Positions 33,570 to 46,159 of a stretch of DNA of 64,000 bases are shown in pieces. The notes beneath the pieces are model-generated. The model was not told where the DNA came from and ran no database searches. It worked only from the letters and a program-made list of their open reading frames with translations. The stretch comes from Thereva unica (Eukaryota; Arthropoda; Insecta; Diptera; Therevidae), in assembly GCA_949987705.1 (NCBI GenBank), contig OX465285.1, positions 1,736,001 through 1,800,000 on the forward strand. The letters are read 5' to 3'. The translations under genes were made by a program, and so were the position numbers. Numbering within the stretch: the first letter of the stretch is position 1; every line of letters begins with the position of its first letter.

Positions 33570-36150
33570 TAACGATTCTTCAAATATTATGAATTTTGTA
33601 TAAATTGTGTACAATTTTAATAGTAGATTTATAGTTCATATCAGAAAATTTAAAACTGCATTACCTATACATAAAATAATATTTAAAATGAAAAGAGCTA
33701 TGAAAGCATTAATTATACTATTAAATTTTTTCTGATTACAATTTAATTAATATTTTTAAACAAGTATAAATAAGCGATTAATCTTTCACGTTTTGGTGTA
33801 TGTCGAACTATAATTTTCGTATCGTCAACACACACTTGTATAACGATAATTTTCGGAATATTTTGTTGTTAAATTTGTAACACCTATAAATAGTAAAAGG
33901 TCATAACAAAATGGTTGAAACCACATAACTAGCATTAAATTCCAATAATATTTTGTCGCATTGTGGAAGGTGGTGTATTTATATGCATGCAAGGACGATT
34001 ATTTTTGGGATATAAATCCAATATTACAGAAATTCTCCCTGAAACTACTGGACATTGGCTGTATTTATTGTTGAAGCATTAATGTGTTTGATAAAGGTTA
34101 TGTAAACCTAGTCAAGTTGTGTAGAGTGCTTGTTAGTTCAGTTATGTAATAAAAATAATTATATTTTTAATAAAAAGATAACTACCTTTTGGTATTTAAT
34201 GACCTTGTAGAATGACGCTTTTGTTTATATCAGATTTCTCAAATTTATGGAAAGGTGAATTTAGTGAATTTAGTATATTTAATAAATATCTCATAAACCA
34301 ATATCAATATTGAATAATAGAACAATGAAACTACAAAAATTTTGAAAAACCAATTACAACTTTTTAAGCAGATGATAATTGAAATTTTCTTGGTGGATAC
34401 GCATACCTGAAAATACAAAAACCACCAATTTTAACATCAAATTATCTTATGATCACGTGTTTCTAAATTTCTAACATGATTGCTCTATTATTATCGAAAA
34501 TAAACTTTAGAACTTAATTGGCAAAAAACTTAGAAAAAATTAATGATTACCAAAAAATTGTTGTAATTTTTCATTTCTTCATCAAATAAAAAACCATAAT
34601 CCATTTTTTTATTCAAAAGTAAACTATCCTATCAAATTTCTTTAAATAAAAACAAAATTCGTTATCAACAAACAATTCATGAATTATTTAAAAAAGCTCA
34701 ATTAAATTTTTTTACGATTGACATTTTCTGTCTTTTTAGTGTGTGGATTTTTATTTTCTCGCATTTTAAATTCTAAACTCGTCGAAGTTATAACTATGTG
34801 CAGTTTTTGGAATTTTTTAATTTAATTTTATTTTTGGAATGTTTTAATTTATTTTCTTTTTTCTTTTTTTGTTTTCTTTCTTTATTTAGAATATGAAGTA
34901 GACTTTTGGGTGACGAAATGTTTGAGATACGATACGAGTGCATAGAAACACTTGAAGCAAAAGTTGGAATTTTCTACAAATTTGCTCTAATTGTAACGAA
35001 AAACGCAAAAGTATGTGGCATAGCTTGTATAACTATGAATCACGGATAGAATGCCCTACAGCATTCGTATCAAGGAAATTAACTTATACGGAAAGAGTGT
35101 ATTCCCAAGATAGAGCGGAAGCACTCGTTGGATGGCATTCAAAATTAAAAAGTTCCACGTGGTGAATATTTTTAGAAAGTTCAGCTTAGTCACAGATATG
35201 CAAAACAACCAACCTAAAAGATGGGTACCAGCGCGTAATGCAACGATACTGTTTAATTTCAACTGGATATTAGTATGATATTGAGTATGGTAATAGAAAA
35301 AACATCGTAAACAAAAACATTATTAAATAGTTCCTTTCATAGGTGATCTTGATCGTGGTCAACAAAACATTGGGAATAAGATACTGAGTAAAACCTAAGC
35401 CTTAGATAAAGGATAGGTCAGGCGGTGCTCGAGTATTACGTTTGAACTTGAGGATTACATATGATTACGGAAATACTGACTGGGGAAGATTATCCTACAA
35501 TCTAGTTCTTCTATTTTAAACCGAACCGAAGTTTAAGGCAAGCTAAGCTAAGGGGTAACCTAAGTTTAGGCTTCTCCACATAAAAAAAGAAAGCCTTCCA
35601 AGATCCTACGGACCCCAGCTTCGTGACATTTCAGAATTAGAGACGAATGTACGAGTACGACATGAAAATAAACCAACAGTCTTTAGAACAGGCCCCTTCA
35701 AAACGAATCGAGACGCAGAAAACCATATAAAATTCGCTAAAAACCCAAGTTTCTCCTATGAGAAGTTTTTTTATAAAAATAGTACAGTATACAATTCACA
35801 ACCTTGTGGTACTCCGTTCAAAATTTTTTTTAGTGATTTTAGCTAGTTTTTTTTTACCCTCAAAACACATATTAACAGAAAAAAAATTTAATAAAGGACA
35901 AAGGACATGTGTGGTGTAGTCATTGTGCCAGTTTTCTGTTATTAACGTGTTGTAATGTCCTCCAAATACCTTTCAAAGGAAATATATACAGTGAATTAGA
36001 AATACTAATTGAGGATCCAAAAAAATGAATCGAGAATCCATCTATTTGTGCAAGCAATATTCATAGAGTTTGCATCACAATACTGTACCATTGCATATCG
36101 TTATCGTTATACAAGGATTTTTGGGTAAAAATTCGACAATTCTCATTGAC
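33570..36150. other. AT-rich spacer, nothing recognised
   Basis: No gene was recognised. A less AT-rich patch at about 35040-35640 has short frames without motifs and could be an old transposon piece. Confidence 0.45.
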
Positions 36151-36259
36151 CAGGACCTATATTGACCAAGAATGGCTAAAAAAGACCTCAGAAAGTGGTG
36201 GCGCCCGATATGTCACTTCTATCAAAACCCGAGAAGAGCCACTGAAGACGAACACCTAG

Positions 36260-36500
36260 CAGCTCTGTTAGCAAGTCCTAATCCCATATAAGGAGCTAAC
36301 TGTAGACGGTCGAATGGTCACAAAACAGAGGTTTAACTCGGTTGGTAAGCAGCCCGCTCCTTTAAAAAAAACACCATTGCTATTGCTACGAATCGGCAAA
36401 CAATGCCCCGGAACCGAATGGCAATTTGTTCGTTGGAGGGCAACTGTTTCCGCCCTATGTGCCATGAGGCATTAAAGGAGCATAAGTTAAATACAATAAA
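36260..36500 (+). mobile_element. LINE 3'-end remnant
   Basis: The final block TTTCCGCCCTATGTGCCATG and ATTAAAGGAGCATAAG recurs at 60467-60515 on the plus strand and, inverted, at 58437-58495. In the last case it directly follows an RTE-like RT on the minus strand. It therefore marks the 3' UTR of that LINE family. Confidence 0.6.
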
Positions 36501-39317
36501 AAGGAAGACATCTTAAATAGAAAGAACACGCTAATACAAATTCCCCTAGGTATAAACTTTAATATCTAACTTGATCCCCAATATTAAAGAAAATAATCCG
36601 AAAAAAATCGACAAAAATTTCTACTTAATTCAACTTCTAAACTAAAACTCAATAAATCTCTTTATAAATAACCTCTATTCTATCAAAACTACCTAAAAAC
36701 ATTATTGAGTATAATTTTCCTTCACTATAAATATACTATCACACAGATTGCGTAATATTGCGAAACTTACATAAAGAAATCAACCAACCAACACACAATA
36801 ATTCCCTTGAACATATTTTTAACTTAACAAAAACCTTAACAAAACATGAATATTAATAAAAAATAAGGCTTCAGTTGTTTTTTTTATTGTTCAAATCCCA
36901 TCAATATTTTATATTAGTATAAAAACATCCCCTATACAAAAATTTATTTTTTAAATTTTTTATATCTATATAACTCCCTTCTTATATACTTGTATATTAC
37001 ATAAACATGAACAAAGTACAAAACGACATTTAAAACCATTTTATTTTATTCAATTATATTTTAAAGTCTTATTCCACAAATTACATCAATCACCTACCTA
37101 CCACCAACCCACCCTCTACAGCCCCCATTTCCAAAAAAAAAAAAAATTTAAATTCCTAGTATGAGAGAATTTTAAGCCAGAAAACACGAATAATATAAAA
37201 AAAATTTGGAGAAAAATTCAATCAAAAATTTAAACAAACACAAAAACAACAAAAAAACTTAAGAAAACAAGAAATTTGACGGGGAAAAGAGGAAATAAAT
37301 GTAAAGAAAATATACTTTACAAAAAGGAGGTTTTTGTGTGTCTTCCTTATATATATTCAACGAAATATCATCATCCACTTAGCAACCGGGGGAAGAAAAT
37401 TTTTGAACAAAAAAATTACGTAACATAACCCTCAAAATTCTTGGTCAGTAAAATAAGAAGAAAAAGAACAAAAAAAAAGAAACAGAAATTATTGGGAAGA
37501 AGAATATATTATATATACGGTTGTATATATGTATATAATTATAAAAATCCATTTTTTTAGTATATACATATGTATGTATGTATGTAATAATTATAGTACA
37601 TCCCTTTGTACATTTTTAAAAATGGTAATTCTTCAACAAGGGTTCAATGATATATGAGAACAATTTTTCTTTCCGAAATTGCACATCACAACAAAACGAA
37701 GCACAATTACATAATTATTTGTAACGTTAATTTTTTTCTTTAACATATAACAAATGTACATAGATATATGTTTTCACCACTTTTTTTAAGATATTAAAAG
37801 TTTTAAAAGCATTAATTAACATATCGACTAGAAAGATATGCCAGAAAAAGACAGCGTTGTCTTTTTAAAAAAAAAATACAAATAACAGAATAACAATATT
37901 TATATTCTATTTCCCACAAAAAAAATTATTTTAACATAAAACCTCATAAAATCTAAGAAAAAAACTAAAAAAAATTTTTTTAGAATCACAAAATTTTCTC
38001 ATAGAAAAAAAAGTACAGAATACAAATCACAACCTTGAGGTACCCCATTCAAAATTTTAATTTTTTTATTTCTTCAAAAAAAAAGAAAACAAAATTTCGC
38101 CCTCAAAATAATAAAAAAAAGAAACAGGAAAAAATGTTCTTGATAAAATTTAAAAAAAAAAAGAACGTACAAGATTATATATATGTTACATGTATTGGTG
38201 TGGTGAATAGTGGTGAATTTACTTAGTAACATACACACAAATACATCTAGAAAGGGTGTGAATTATCGATCGACGACTCTTGGAGAACATCCAAGGAATC
38301 TCTCTACTACTCTGACACAAAGGACGAATTTTCTTCTTTTTTTTTTGTTAATTTTTCCTTATTTCATTTTTTTTTTGCTATGGTATGTATTCTGAATTGT
38401 GTTTTTCGTGGTTGTTTATGTATATGTTTTTCATTTTTCATTTTTTTTGGAAAAACAGAAAGAGATATATGTACACAAAGAATTGTGCAACTTGTGATAA
38501 AAAAAAACGTAAGATTTTTTTAACACCTATGGTGAAATATATTTTACCATACTAAAAAAATGAAAAATGGTAAAAAAAGATAGAAAGAGATAGATATATA
38601 AATTTATTAAGAATGTTATACAAAAGTGGTGTATAACGAAGAAAATATCACACACAGTAGTAGACATGTTGAATTAAATTTTTCATTTTATTTTTTATTA
38701 AATATAATTATTAAAAAAAGGGACTTTACATACATATACATATATGTATAAAATATTCTCACAATTATTGCAAAATGGGAATGAGAAAGAGATAGATATA
38801 TACTATACGATGGAATGTATAATATCGTGTATAAAGTGTGGTAGAAAATGTATATTTTATAACATTTACTATAATACACAACATACAAGAGAAGAGACTT
38901 CTCAACTAAAGAAGTATAACGAAAAAAAAAATCGTTACATGGGAAAATCCTTGAGAATATGTCGGCCATTTTGGAAAATTAGGGATATTATTTACAAATA
39001 CATTCAAGATATATAATGATATATATGAGAGTTTAGTGTTCCCTTTTCTTTTTTTTTAAATCTTTTTATGAATAATTTTTTTTTATATAATTCTTTCTTA
39101 ATAAATTGTTTTAAATATACACTGTTTTTCGTATTACACTGTTAGTTAACATAAAAATAAACGAATTTAAAAAGAACAAGAAAAAAATTTTTTTTGTTGA
39201 TTACATAACCTCCCTATCTCCCTATCTCTATGGAACCCTTTACAACAACAAAAAAATCTAAATCTATACAAAATTTCATATTAATCGTTTTAAAAAAAAA
39301 ATTGTGTAGGTACTTAC
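36501..39317. other. Very AT-rich DNA, probable intron of the beta-subunit gene
   Basis: Dominated by A-runs, T-runs and TATATA. It lies immediately downstream of the first coding exon of the Na+/K+-ATPase beta subunit (minus strand), so it should be its intron. No second exon, which would encode the single membrane helix, was seen. Confidence 0.5.
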
Positions 39318-39447
39318 CCCAACTTGATCCAGTACGTCCAAGGCATTGGCTAGTTTCACTGTTCCATAGGAATAATTTGAAACCCTCCCATTTGCCCAAT
39401 TTTGGCGGAGGTGAATAGTATTGTTCAGCAACTTTCTTATCGGCCAT
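39318..39447 (-). CDS. nrv: Na+/K+-ATPase beta subunit (nervana family), first coding exon
   Basis: The ATG at 39447-39445 has a good context (ATAATGG). The exon codes for 43 residues plus one base, then meets a consensus donor GTAAGT (39317-39312). The protein starts [20 protein letters not shown] and continues to [19 protein letters not shown]. This is the cytoplasmic N-terminus of the beta subunit, whose hallmark is the GRT(G/S).SW block just before the single transmembrane helix. The beta subunit pairs with the pump's alpha subunit and is needed for its folding and delivery to the plasma membrane. In Drosophila, alternative first exons of nrv2 give different N-termini, so this may be one of several. 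I cannot say which nervana paralogue it is. The other exons should be at lower coordinates or outside the window. Confidence 0.85.
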
Positions 39448-42320
39448 TATGAACTGTTTTTTTTTTACTTTTTTATTATTTTTTTTTAATTAATTTTTGT
39501 GTATATAGTTTTTTTTTTCTTCTTCTTTTGTTTGTTTGTTTGTTGTTGTTTATAGTTGTTCTACTAAATTTAATAAATTTTTATTCTATTATTATTATTA
39601 TTATTAATTAATTATTATTATTTATAATTATTATTGAGACGTTATATAAATTTTATAGCAGCGCTTCGTTATTATTTTTTTTTTATTTTTTTTTTAGTAT
39701 AATGTTAGGTTTTGTTCCTTCTCTCCTCTCGCTCTGGTGGTATTCTAGAATTCAACACACAAAATTTCTTATGTAAACGTTATAAGTGGTGAGTTTTGTA
39801 AAAAAAATTATTCTTTATTCACCACATACCAGCTTGAGTAGAAGAAATCCTTTTATTTTACAGCACTTTTAATATGTTTAAGTAACAATTATTTTTATTT
39901 TTTTTCGTTTTGTTTGTTGTTATTAAGAATTTAACGATTATAACTTGTTTTTTTTTGAGTTCGTATGTTTTGTTTTAAATGTTTTAATATTTTATTTAGT
40001 TTTTTAATATATAGGTGTGCGTTTTCTTTCTTTTTTTCTGTTAAATATTTTTATATTTCCTAATTATTATTAGACACCGTTTTTTGGTTTTGGTTTTGTG
40101 GCTATTTACTTTTATTTATTTATTTTTTTTTACACTGTCTATAATTGGTTTAACAAATCTGAATATATATGTATATATATATAATTTATATTAAATACGA
40201 TTTTGTTACTATATCTCGGTATAATTTTACGTTTTTTATTAATTTTTTTATATTTATTTTTGCAAAATTAACAAACTTTATCGTTTTACACCAAGACTCA
40301 CTCGATATTATTATTTAAATTTTATATTTTTTACAATTTTATAACAATTTTATTTTTTTTTTTATAAAATATATACTTTTTTCCTTTTTTTTTATATATA
40401 TATCAATAATAACCAGATTTAAACAAATTAATTTTATTATTTTTATACTTTTTAATTTTTTATATTTAGTTTTTTTATATTTCTTGTGTTCTTATAAGTT
40501 ATGTAACATTTTTTTTCACTTCTCTCGATACGTGGTATATCTCTTTCTGTTGTGCCTTACCATGTAAAAGGATAGTTTAATCTGAGCCACCGGTAGATGG
40601 GTGTATGATCGCCTTAAAAGCAGGACAGAAAGAGAGTAAAACAGAGAGGCTATATGTTATATAGTGGTAGTGGTGAAAAAAAGGTGGTAATATTCACCCC
40701 ACAATCAAATGGGAAGAGAGAGAGAGTGTGTGTATACTACTACTACTACTACAACTTCTTGCGCTCAAGGATACTTTTCTTCGATTTGAGAAAAAAAAAT
40801 TTATATTTTTTTTTAAATATTATTTCTTTCCTTGTTTTTTTTTTATTTTTTTTTGCTGTTGGTATTTATGTATGTTAAATATATACAAGAAGTGCACCTT
40901 TTTGTGTTCTCTCTCTCGCTATATCTTTTTTTTTATTCTCTCTGGATAAAGTTATATATATTTATATATACACATATAATTCGTTTTGTTGTATATTAAA
41001 ATATATATATGTATATACACTATGTCCGTTCACACATATATATGTATATATACAATACAACCACTGTAACGGATACAAACTTCCTTTTTTTTATTTTCAC
41101 TCGGGCAAATATATATATAATAAATATATATATAAACCGATATTATATATTTCTTGCCTTTTTCTCGTTTTTTTTTGTAGTCTTAGCACTTTTAACAGGA
41201 TTTTTTCCTTTTCATAAAAAAATTTTCCACCACTTTTTTATTTATTTAATATTTTCTTTTTTTGTTTTTTGTCAAATTTTCAAACTAGGATTGTTTCAAC
41301 CGGAATTTTCCATCCTATTTTTTTTTTAAATAAAAGAAAAAGGATAAAAAATTGATTTTTTCTTAATTTTTTTTATAATAAAGTAAAGAAAGAAATTTCT
41401 ATGTTGCTAAAGAAAGAAGTTTTAAACTCAAAATAATTTTTTCACAATTTTTCTTAAAAAAAAAACAAAAAAAATTTTTTTTTTCAAATATCTCAAAAAT
41501 AAAAATTTTTTAATGCGAAAAAAAACAACTAAAAATCTTTTATCAACTTTTTTTTTGTTCCTTCAAAACTGGTGATAATAAATCTTTTTTCTTTCTTTTC
41601 AATAATAATAATTTATAATAATATATATAAATATTTTTTTTTATTATTTTAAATACAGTAAGTAAGTTTTATAATAATCTAGAAAAGGTTAAAAATTCCG
41701 TTTTGACAATCCCACTTCCACTGTTAAAATGCCAATGAGGTCTGGTGTCGACGAGAGACCAGAAAATTTTTCACAAATTCAACATTATAACATGCCCCAA
41801 AAAGCTTCCATCTACTCTTTGGACTTTTCCAGGCTAATATCCATATCCCTCTCTCTATGTATTGTACCATACCAAAAAAAAGCTTTTCTCTATAGGGCTA
41901 ATACTTTATAAGCTATACCTATGTTTCGTTGTTGTTTTTTTTCTCTCCCCATATAACATACATACATATATTGTGTAGAGAAATGGGGGAGTAACAACAA
42001 AAGCTTCTTTTCTATAGTAAAAATATAGGAAACTTTTTATATATGTATTTGTAAAAGGGAACTGGAATATTTCCAGGAGTTCATGCGTATCGACAAATTT
42101 TTAAGCTCTATAGAGAGATAGAGGGTTTACTATATCGATAAAATATTTTTGTATTATGTAGATGTGATTGCATCTACATAAAAGCTTTTATTTAGCTTTT
42201 TCACGAAGCTTTTATCGACTATCAGAACTAAGCTAAAAAATAATTCTAGCCTAGGCGCTTTCTATGGAAATTGTTCTACTTTGAGCATGAACAGTGGTTC
42301 TCAATTTTATATTCTAGCAA
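39448..42320. other. AT-rich region upstream of the beta-subunit exon
   Basis: Mostly T-runs and TATATA. For the minus-strand gene this is the 5' side, so it should contain 5' UTR and promoter. A less simple island at about 40500-40760 contains GAGAGAGAGAG and other GAGA-type repeats, which in flies recruit the GAGA factor, and could hold the promoter; the evidence is weak. Open frames here are low-complexity Phe/Tyr/Ile shadows. Confidence 0.4.
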
Positions 42321-42329
42321 GGAAAAAGC

Positions 42330-43150
42330 ACGATCAGTGAAATTTAAAAAGGGTTCATCAGAGCGATCTCTTCACTACCGATTATAGCTCGGATGAAGTT
42401 AAAAGCATGTAAACGCGGGTGGTGATCAGTCATTAGTGGAATAGGGGGAATGGCATGTAGTATATGAAAATATGCCAGAGACGCAACTATTTTGGAATTA
42501 GGGAAGTGCGATCATAGCCTTTTAGTGGTTGGTGATCGTTGGTAGCTAAACTATGAGAGAGGATACAATTGGACTAATCTCTTTCAAGAAAAAGGAGTAG
42601 ACATATGTAGATGAAAAAAGAAAGCCTGGGAGGAACATCGCATTTGTGAACTAGGACAGCAAAGCCGCATTAGGCGCGGGAGTTTTTTCGAAGACTTCAT
42701 GAAATGACGCAATTCACACTATGTTGCACATACTGCAAGGAAAAGAAGAGGAATCTGATCACCGATCTTAAAAGCATCATGGAGCGATGCGGAAAGGACT
42801 TTCATGAATTGTTAAATGGGGGGCTAACTGAGGAATTAAAGGCTCCACGAAAATCAGATCATTCACCTACGTTAGCACCACAAAGCCTAGAAACAGTTAG
42901 AGCTTTAAACCGGCTAAAAAATAACAACGGCTCGGGCGCAGGACGAGGCCGCAATCTCAAACAAGAACCGTAAAGGGCGGAGTGACTTTGGATCGATCAC
43001 ATTATGTTCAGGCAACGGATCATATCTCCTATTTTTTGATCAGTTGCCTCTTTGACGTATTCCTACCACAAGGTATGGCACGGAATTGTCAATATTGCTG
43101 GAGGTCCCCAATTGCTCTATGATGATCGACACGATCATCATAAGGAGGGA
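42330..43150 (+). mobile_element. LINE endonuclease-RT linker fragment, GATC-dense
   Basis: The frame 42704-42973 contains 'NLITDLKSIMERCGKDFHEL' followed by LNGG, then VRALNRLKNNNGSGAGRGR. This matches the RTE/Craf-like linker (.LITD...I..RW..HF..LLNG, then V..AI..LKN.KA.G.DGI). Further right, broken frames suit the next block (W....P..W). Stops occur throughout. GATC occurs about 15 times here by hand count, far above expectation. Confidence 0.7.
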
Positions 43151-43171
43151 TGTGGGATCTTTACTTTTTTT

Positions 43172-43653
43172 TTGTTTTTATGTGATAGACTAGAGGCTTA
43201 GGGAAAGCCCCTTTGTACTGTTCGACAATCTATTTTTTTCGTATAGAATGTCGAACAGCAGCTCTAGCCGTAAGATAGAGAGTAGAAAGAGACGGAGAAG
43301 TAGGAAGGAGCTGCCACGACCTAGACGCAATATTTTTATTCCACCTACTTCCAACCACTTCGCGACTCTGGCATCGGGGCATTTGAGAAGAAACAACTCG
43401 CTGGAGTGTTATGCCTCCTGAAACGAGTTGAATCTCATCAGCCAACCGATGACATGCGCTTGGTGGAGCGGGGAAGGACTAGCGAAGGCTATGACAGGAG
43501 GAATCAGGAATGTAAAGAGGGGAGAAGAAAGAAGGGAAGTTATGTGGATGGGAAAGTGGAAAAGGCGAAGGACCGTGGGGCTGGCCGGGATTCGAACCCG
43601 GGACTTCTGGGATAGCAGTCAGGCGCCTTACCTCTAGACCACCGAGGCCCCAA
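43172..43653 (-). mobile_element. tRNA-derived SINE, most complete copy
   Basis: Read on the minus strand, the element starts with a tRNA-like head: A box TGGTCTAGAGG, then B box GGTTCGAATCC in a perfect 5-bp CCGGG/CCCGG T-stem. The acceptor stem pairs poorly and the head runs on into a body of about 400 bases, so it is a SINE and not a tRNA gene. The tail contains AGTACAAAGGG, also found at the ends of LINE copies at 5670 and 49241. Both RNA polymerase III boxes are intact. Confidence 0.75.
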
Positions 43654-43679
43654 ACTTGCTGTTACATTTCATTCTTTAA

Positions 43680-44680
43680 GGGGGGCGTCTTCACAATCAC
43701 TGCCACCTATTAAAGCTCTCATTAAAAACTTTCGAGGTTAAGGCTTTTGATATGACTTAAAATTGATTTTGGGTACATATCCCAAATGTCCCTGTGAGCA
43801 GGGAGGCCGAGATAGAGGATACTCTGTCTTTTGAACTTTGCCGAAGTTCAAAGAATGGTATCGAAAAATGGAAGCATTGGCTTTTGGTTTGATTCCTAAA
43901 GACTCGTTAGGTGATCCACAAGGTCTCCAAGGCTTAAAGGAAGGAAGAACCCGTAAACTTAGCGCCCCTTCAGAGCCTCCTCCTTCACTAGTAGATGGAG
44001 TGGAGGGAATTTCAGTAGTTAATACCCATGTTATTGCTCCGTCACCAGCTATGCATACAATGAAAGCGCGGCACGAGGTTTAAGATCCTGCCATCATGAT
44101 CGTTATGACGATATCATGTGCATTGAAGCCCCGGTTATTCAGGTCGGCAAGAAGTTCGGCCATTACGATTGACCGTAGGAGATTACTTCGTTGGTGACAA
44201 ACTTTTACAGCTATTATCGTAAAGGATTCGTTATTGATTTCAACAGTTATCAATGTACTCCTGAAAAAAGACGTGATCCATCTTAGGGGAGTTAATGTCA
44301 TTGTTAGCTGCTGCTTCATTATTCGCATCGAAGGTAACATTGCCAACCGCATCCTCAATATACGCGGAAGCACCGAGAGTGGTTTCTTGGCTGGAGGGCA
44401 CTTTGATATCGGGTCGATAGCATTTTGCTTCTTTCTACGATTTTCTCCCAGCTTTGGGAATAAAAACCACTCTAGCCTCTCTCCATAACCTCGAAATATG
44501 GACCAGCGCAAAGCTTTTTGAAGTAGAGCCGGAAAGATTTGGTATTTCACAGGCAGCCTTGACGGGCTTGAAAGTGCCAAGGGCCTAATCGATCTTGCCT
44601 GCTGTCAAAATTCTGTTTGCCAGGCTTTTGTTTCCATTGTTGGATCGACGGCTAGAAATTACCTCAGATCCAGTGTTAGA
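43680..44680. other. Unidentified coding-like segment
   Basis: Open frames at 43838-44083 (plus, 81 residues) and 44080-44580 (minus, 166 residues) have balanced composition but no motif I recognise. Surrounded by retrotransposon debris, so a decayed element is the likeliest reading. Confidence 0.3.
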
Positions 44681-44699
44681 TGCTAGAATCAAGAAATAA

Positions 44700-45160
44700 T
44701 TTAAAAAAAGATAGAGTTCAGTGTACTATCAATGAAAGTAAAACTGGTTATTCCCTAAAAAAGCTCCAGTTTTATCACTACACCATGGGTTTTATTTTTT
44801 GTGTAGATTAAATATAATTCTCTGATTACTCATTATTTTTTCTTTACAATGATGAAATTACCGTTGAAGATAGTATTATTGATAGTAAATTGACGTCATT
44901 GATAACAAGCAAATCAAGATGTGTGGGAGATGATGCTAATTATTGGCACACACAAATTCAATTCAATTTCGATTAGTAAATAGAAGAAGCTTACTCGGAA
45001 CTAATAGAGATAAGAATAACAGATTTGAATTCAATTCTGTGTCTGCATATGTTTGTCGATTTAATTTCGATTTTCTTACAACACAGATCCATTTGGTTGT
45101 ACATCCGCATTTCGATGTAGATTAAATTTGACAGTTTATGGGATATTGCTTCGCCCAGGC
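44700..45160. other. AT-rich spacer, nothing recognised
   Basis: No gene or element was recognised. Confidence 0.4.
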
Positions 45161-45899
45161 GTCATCAGGGGGCAATGGGGTTTACGCATCAGTGACCCTC
45201 CGTCTCTGCTTTCTTTCCGGGAAAGGTGAAGGTTTGACTTTATACTGAAGGCCCACCGCTTTGCTTTCGGCCTTAGAAGGTCTTTGTTTGCGCCAGATGC
45301 GAGTCACCTTGTCCTCAAGGAAGCGTCCTATATGGCCTTCCTCAGGATCTCCGCGTAGGATATTTCGCTTGCAGCAGTTATGTTAAGTGCATTCGATCTA
45401 TCCTTTTTTGAGTTTTTTGCTGTTCCCCGGTGACTTCTTTCCTTGCTTTTTTAGCTTTTTAGCGTTTTCTTCCAAACTACCACAGACCAGTATGGGCGTA
45501 TGAGTAGTATAGCTAAGTCACTACAGGACCAATAACGTCATCGGTTGTGGGCTCCGGTGTGAGCTTTATCTGGGACAAGAACCTATGTGGTAAGCTTTTT
45601 GCTGTGAGCTTATAAGTTCAAAACAGACAAACAGGCCTTAAATACCAAAATCCTGATGACGGCAGACTGAAGGAATGCCTTTACGGCTTGTACTGGTCTG
45701 GACTTGAATGTCATCTAAAACGGGTTGGTAAGTTGAGTCAATAGGCATCTGAAACTACTTTTTCGGTGTGCACCTCCAGCGGTGTCTCCGTTGGTATGGA
45801 AGCCTTAGACTATTCATACACTAAGGACCATGGTTCGGGGAGCATGAGCTTTCTTTCGGGCAAGGGAAGCGTGTAGAGTGAAAAGCTTGCCCATGGTGT

Positions 45900-46150
45900 T
45901 TAGAAGACATATCGACCTGCAGGCCGACGGGTTGGGAGCTTACCCAACTTCGAGATGAGCACAATCTTTTGACACTTCCATTGCTGAAGAAACACTCCCC
46001 TCCTCATGCACGGTGTGAATACTTGGGAGAAACCATCTGGTGCCATTATGTCGGCCAACTTCAGCGTTCTGTTCGGAATACCATCCAGCCCAGGGGCTTT
46101 CGTTGCAACGCCTTCTTTAAGCAAACCCTACGACACTCCTCAATTTCATC
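45900..46150 (-). mobile_element. R1-type LINE fragment, start of RT
   Basis: The minus frame contains 'KAPGLDGIPNRTLKLA', then 'GVFLQQWKCQKIVLISKLGK'. This is the RT entry of R1/Jockey elements (KAPG.DGIPN.ALK, then G.FP..WK..K.VLIPKPGK). The mutated SKLGK and the loss of the YRPI block after it show it is dead. Flanking DNA (45180-45890 and 46150-46960) has similar composition and is probably the same or a neighbouring element. Confidence 0.75.
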
Positions 46151-46159
46151 ATTCCACCG

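Noticed and set aside
38744..41329. Series of Phe/Tyr/Ile-rich open frames
   Set aside because: They follow from T-runs and TATATA repeats; no motif, start context or splice structure.
43576..43653. Stand-alone tRNA gene
   Set aside because: A and B boxes and a T-stem are present, but the acceptor stem pairs poorly and the sequence continues into a dispersed body shared with 15872-16262. It is a SINE head.
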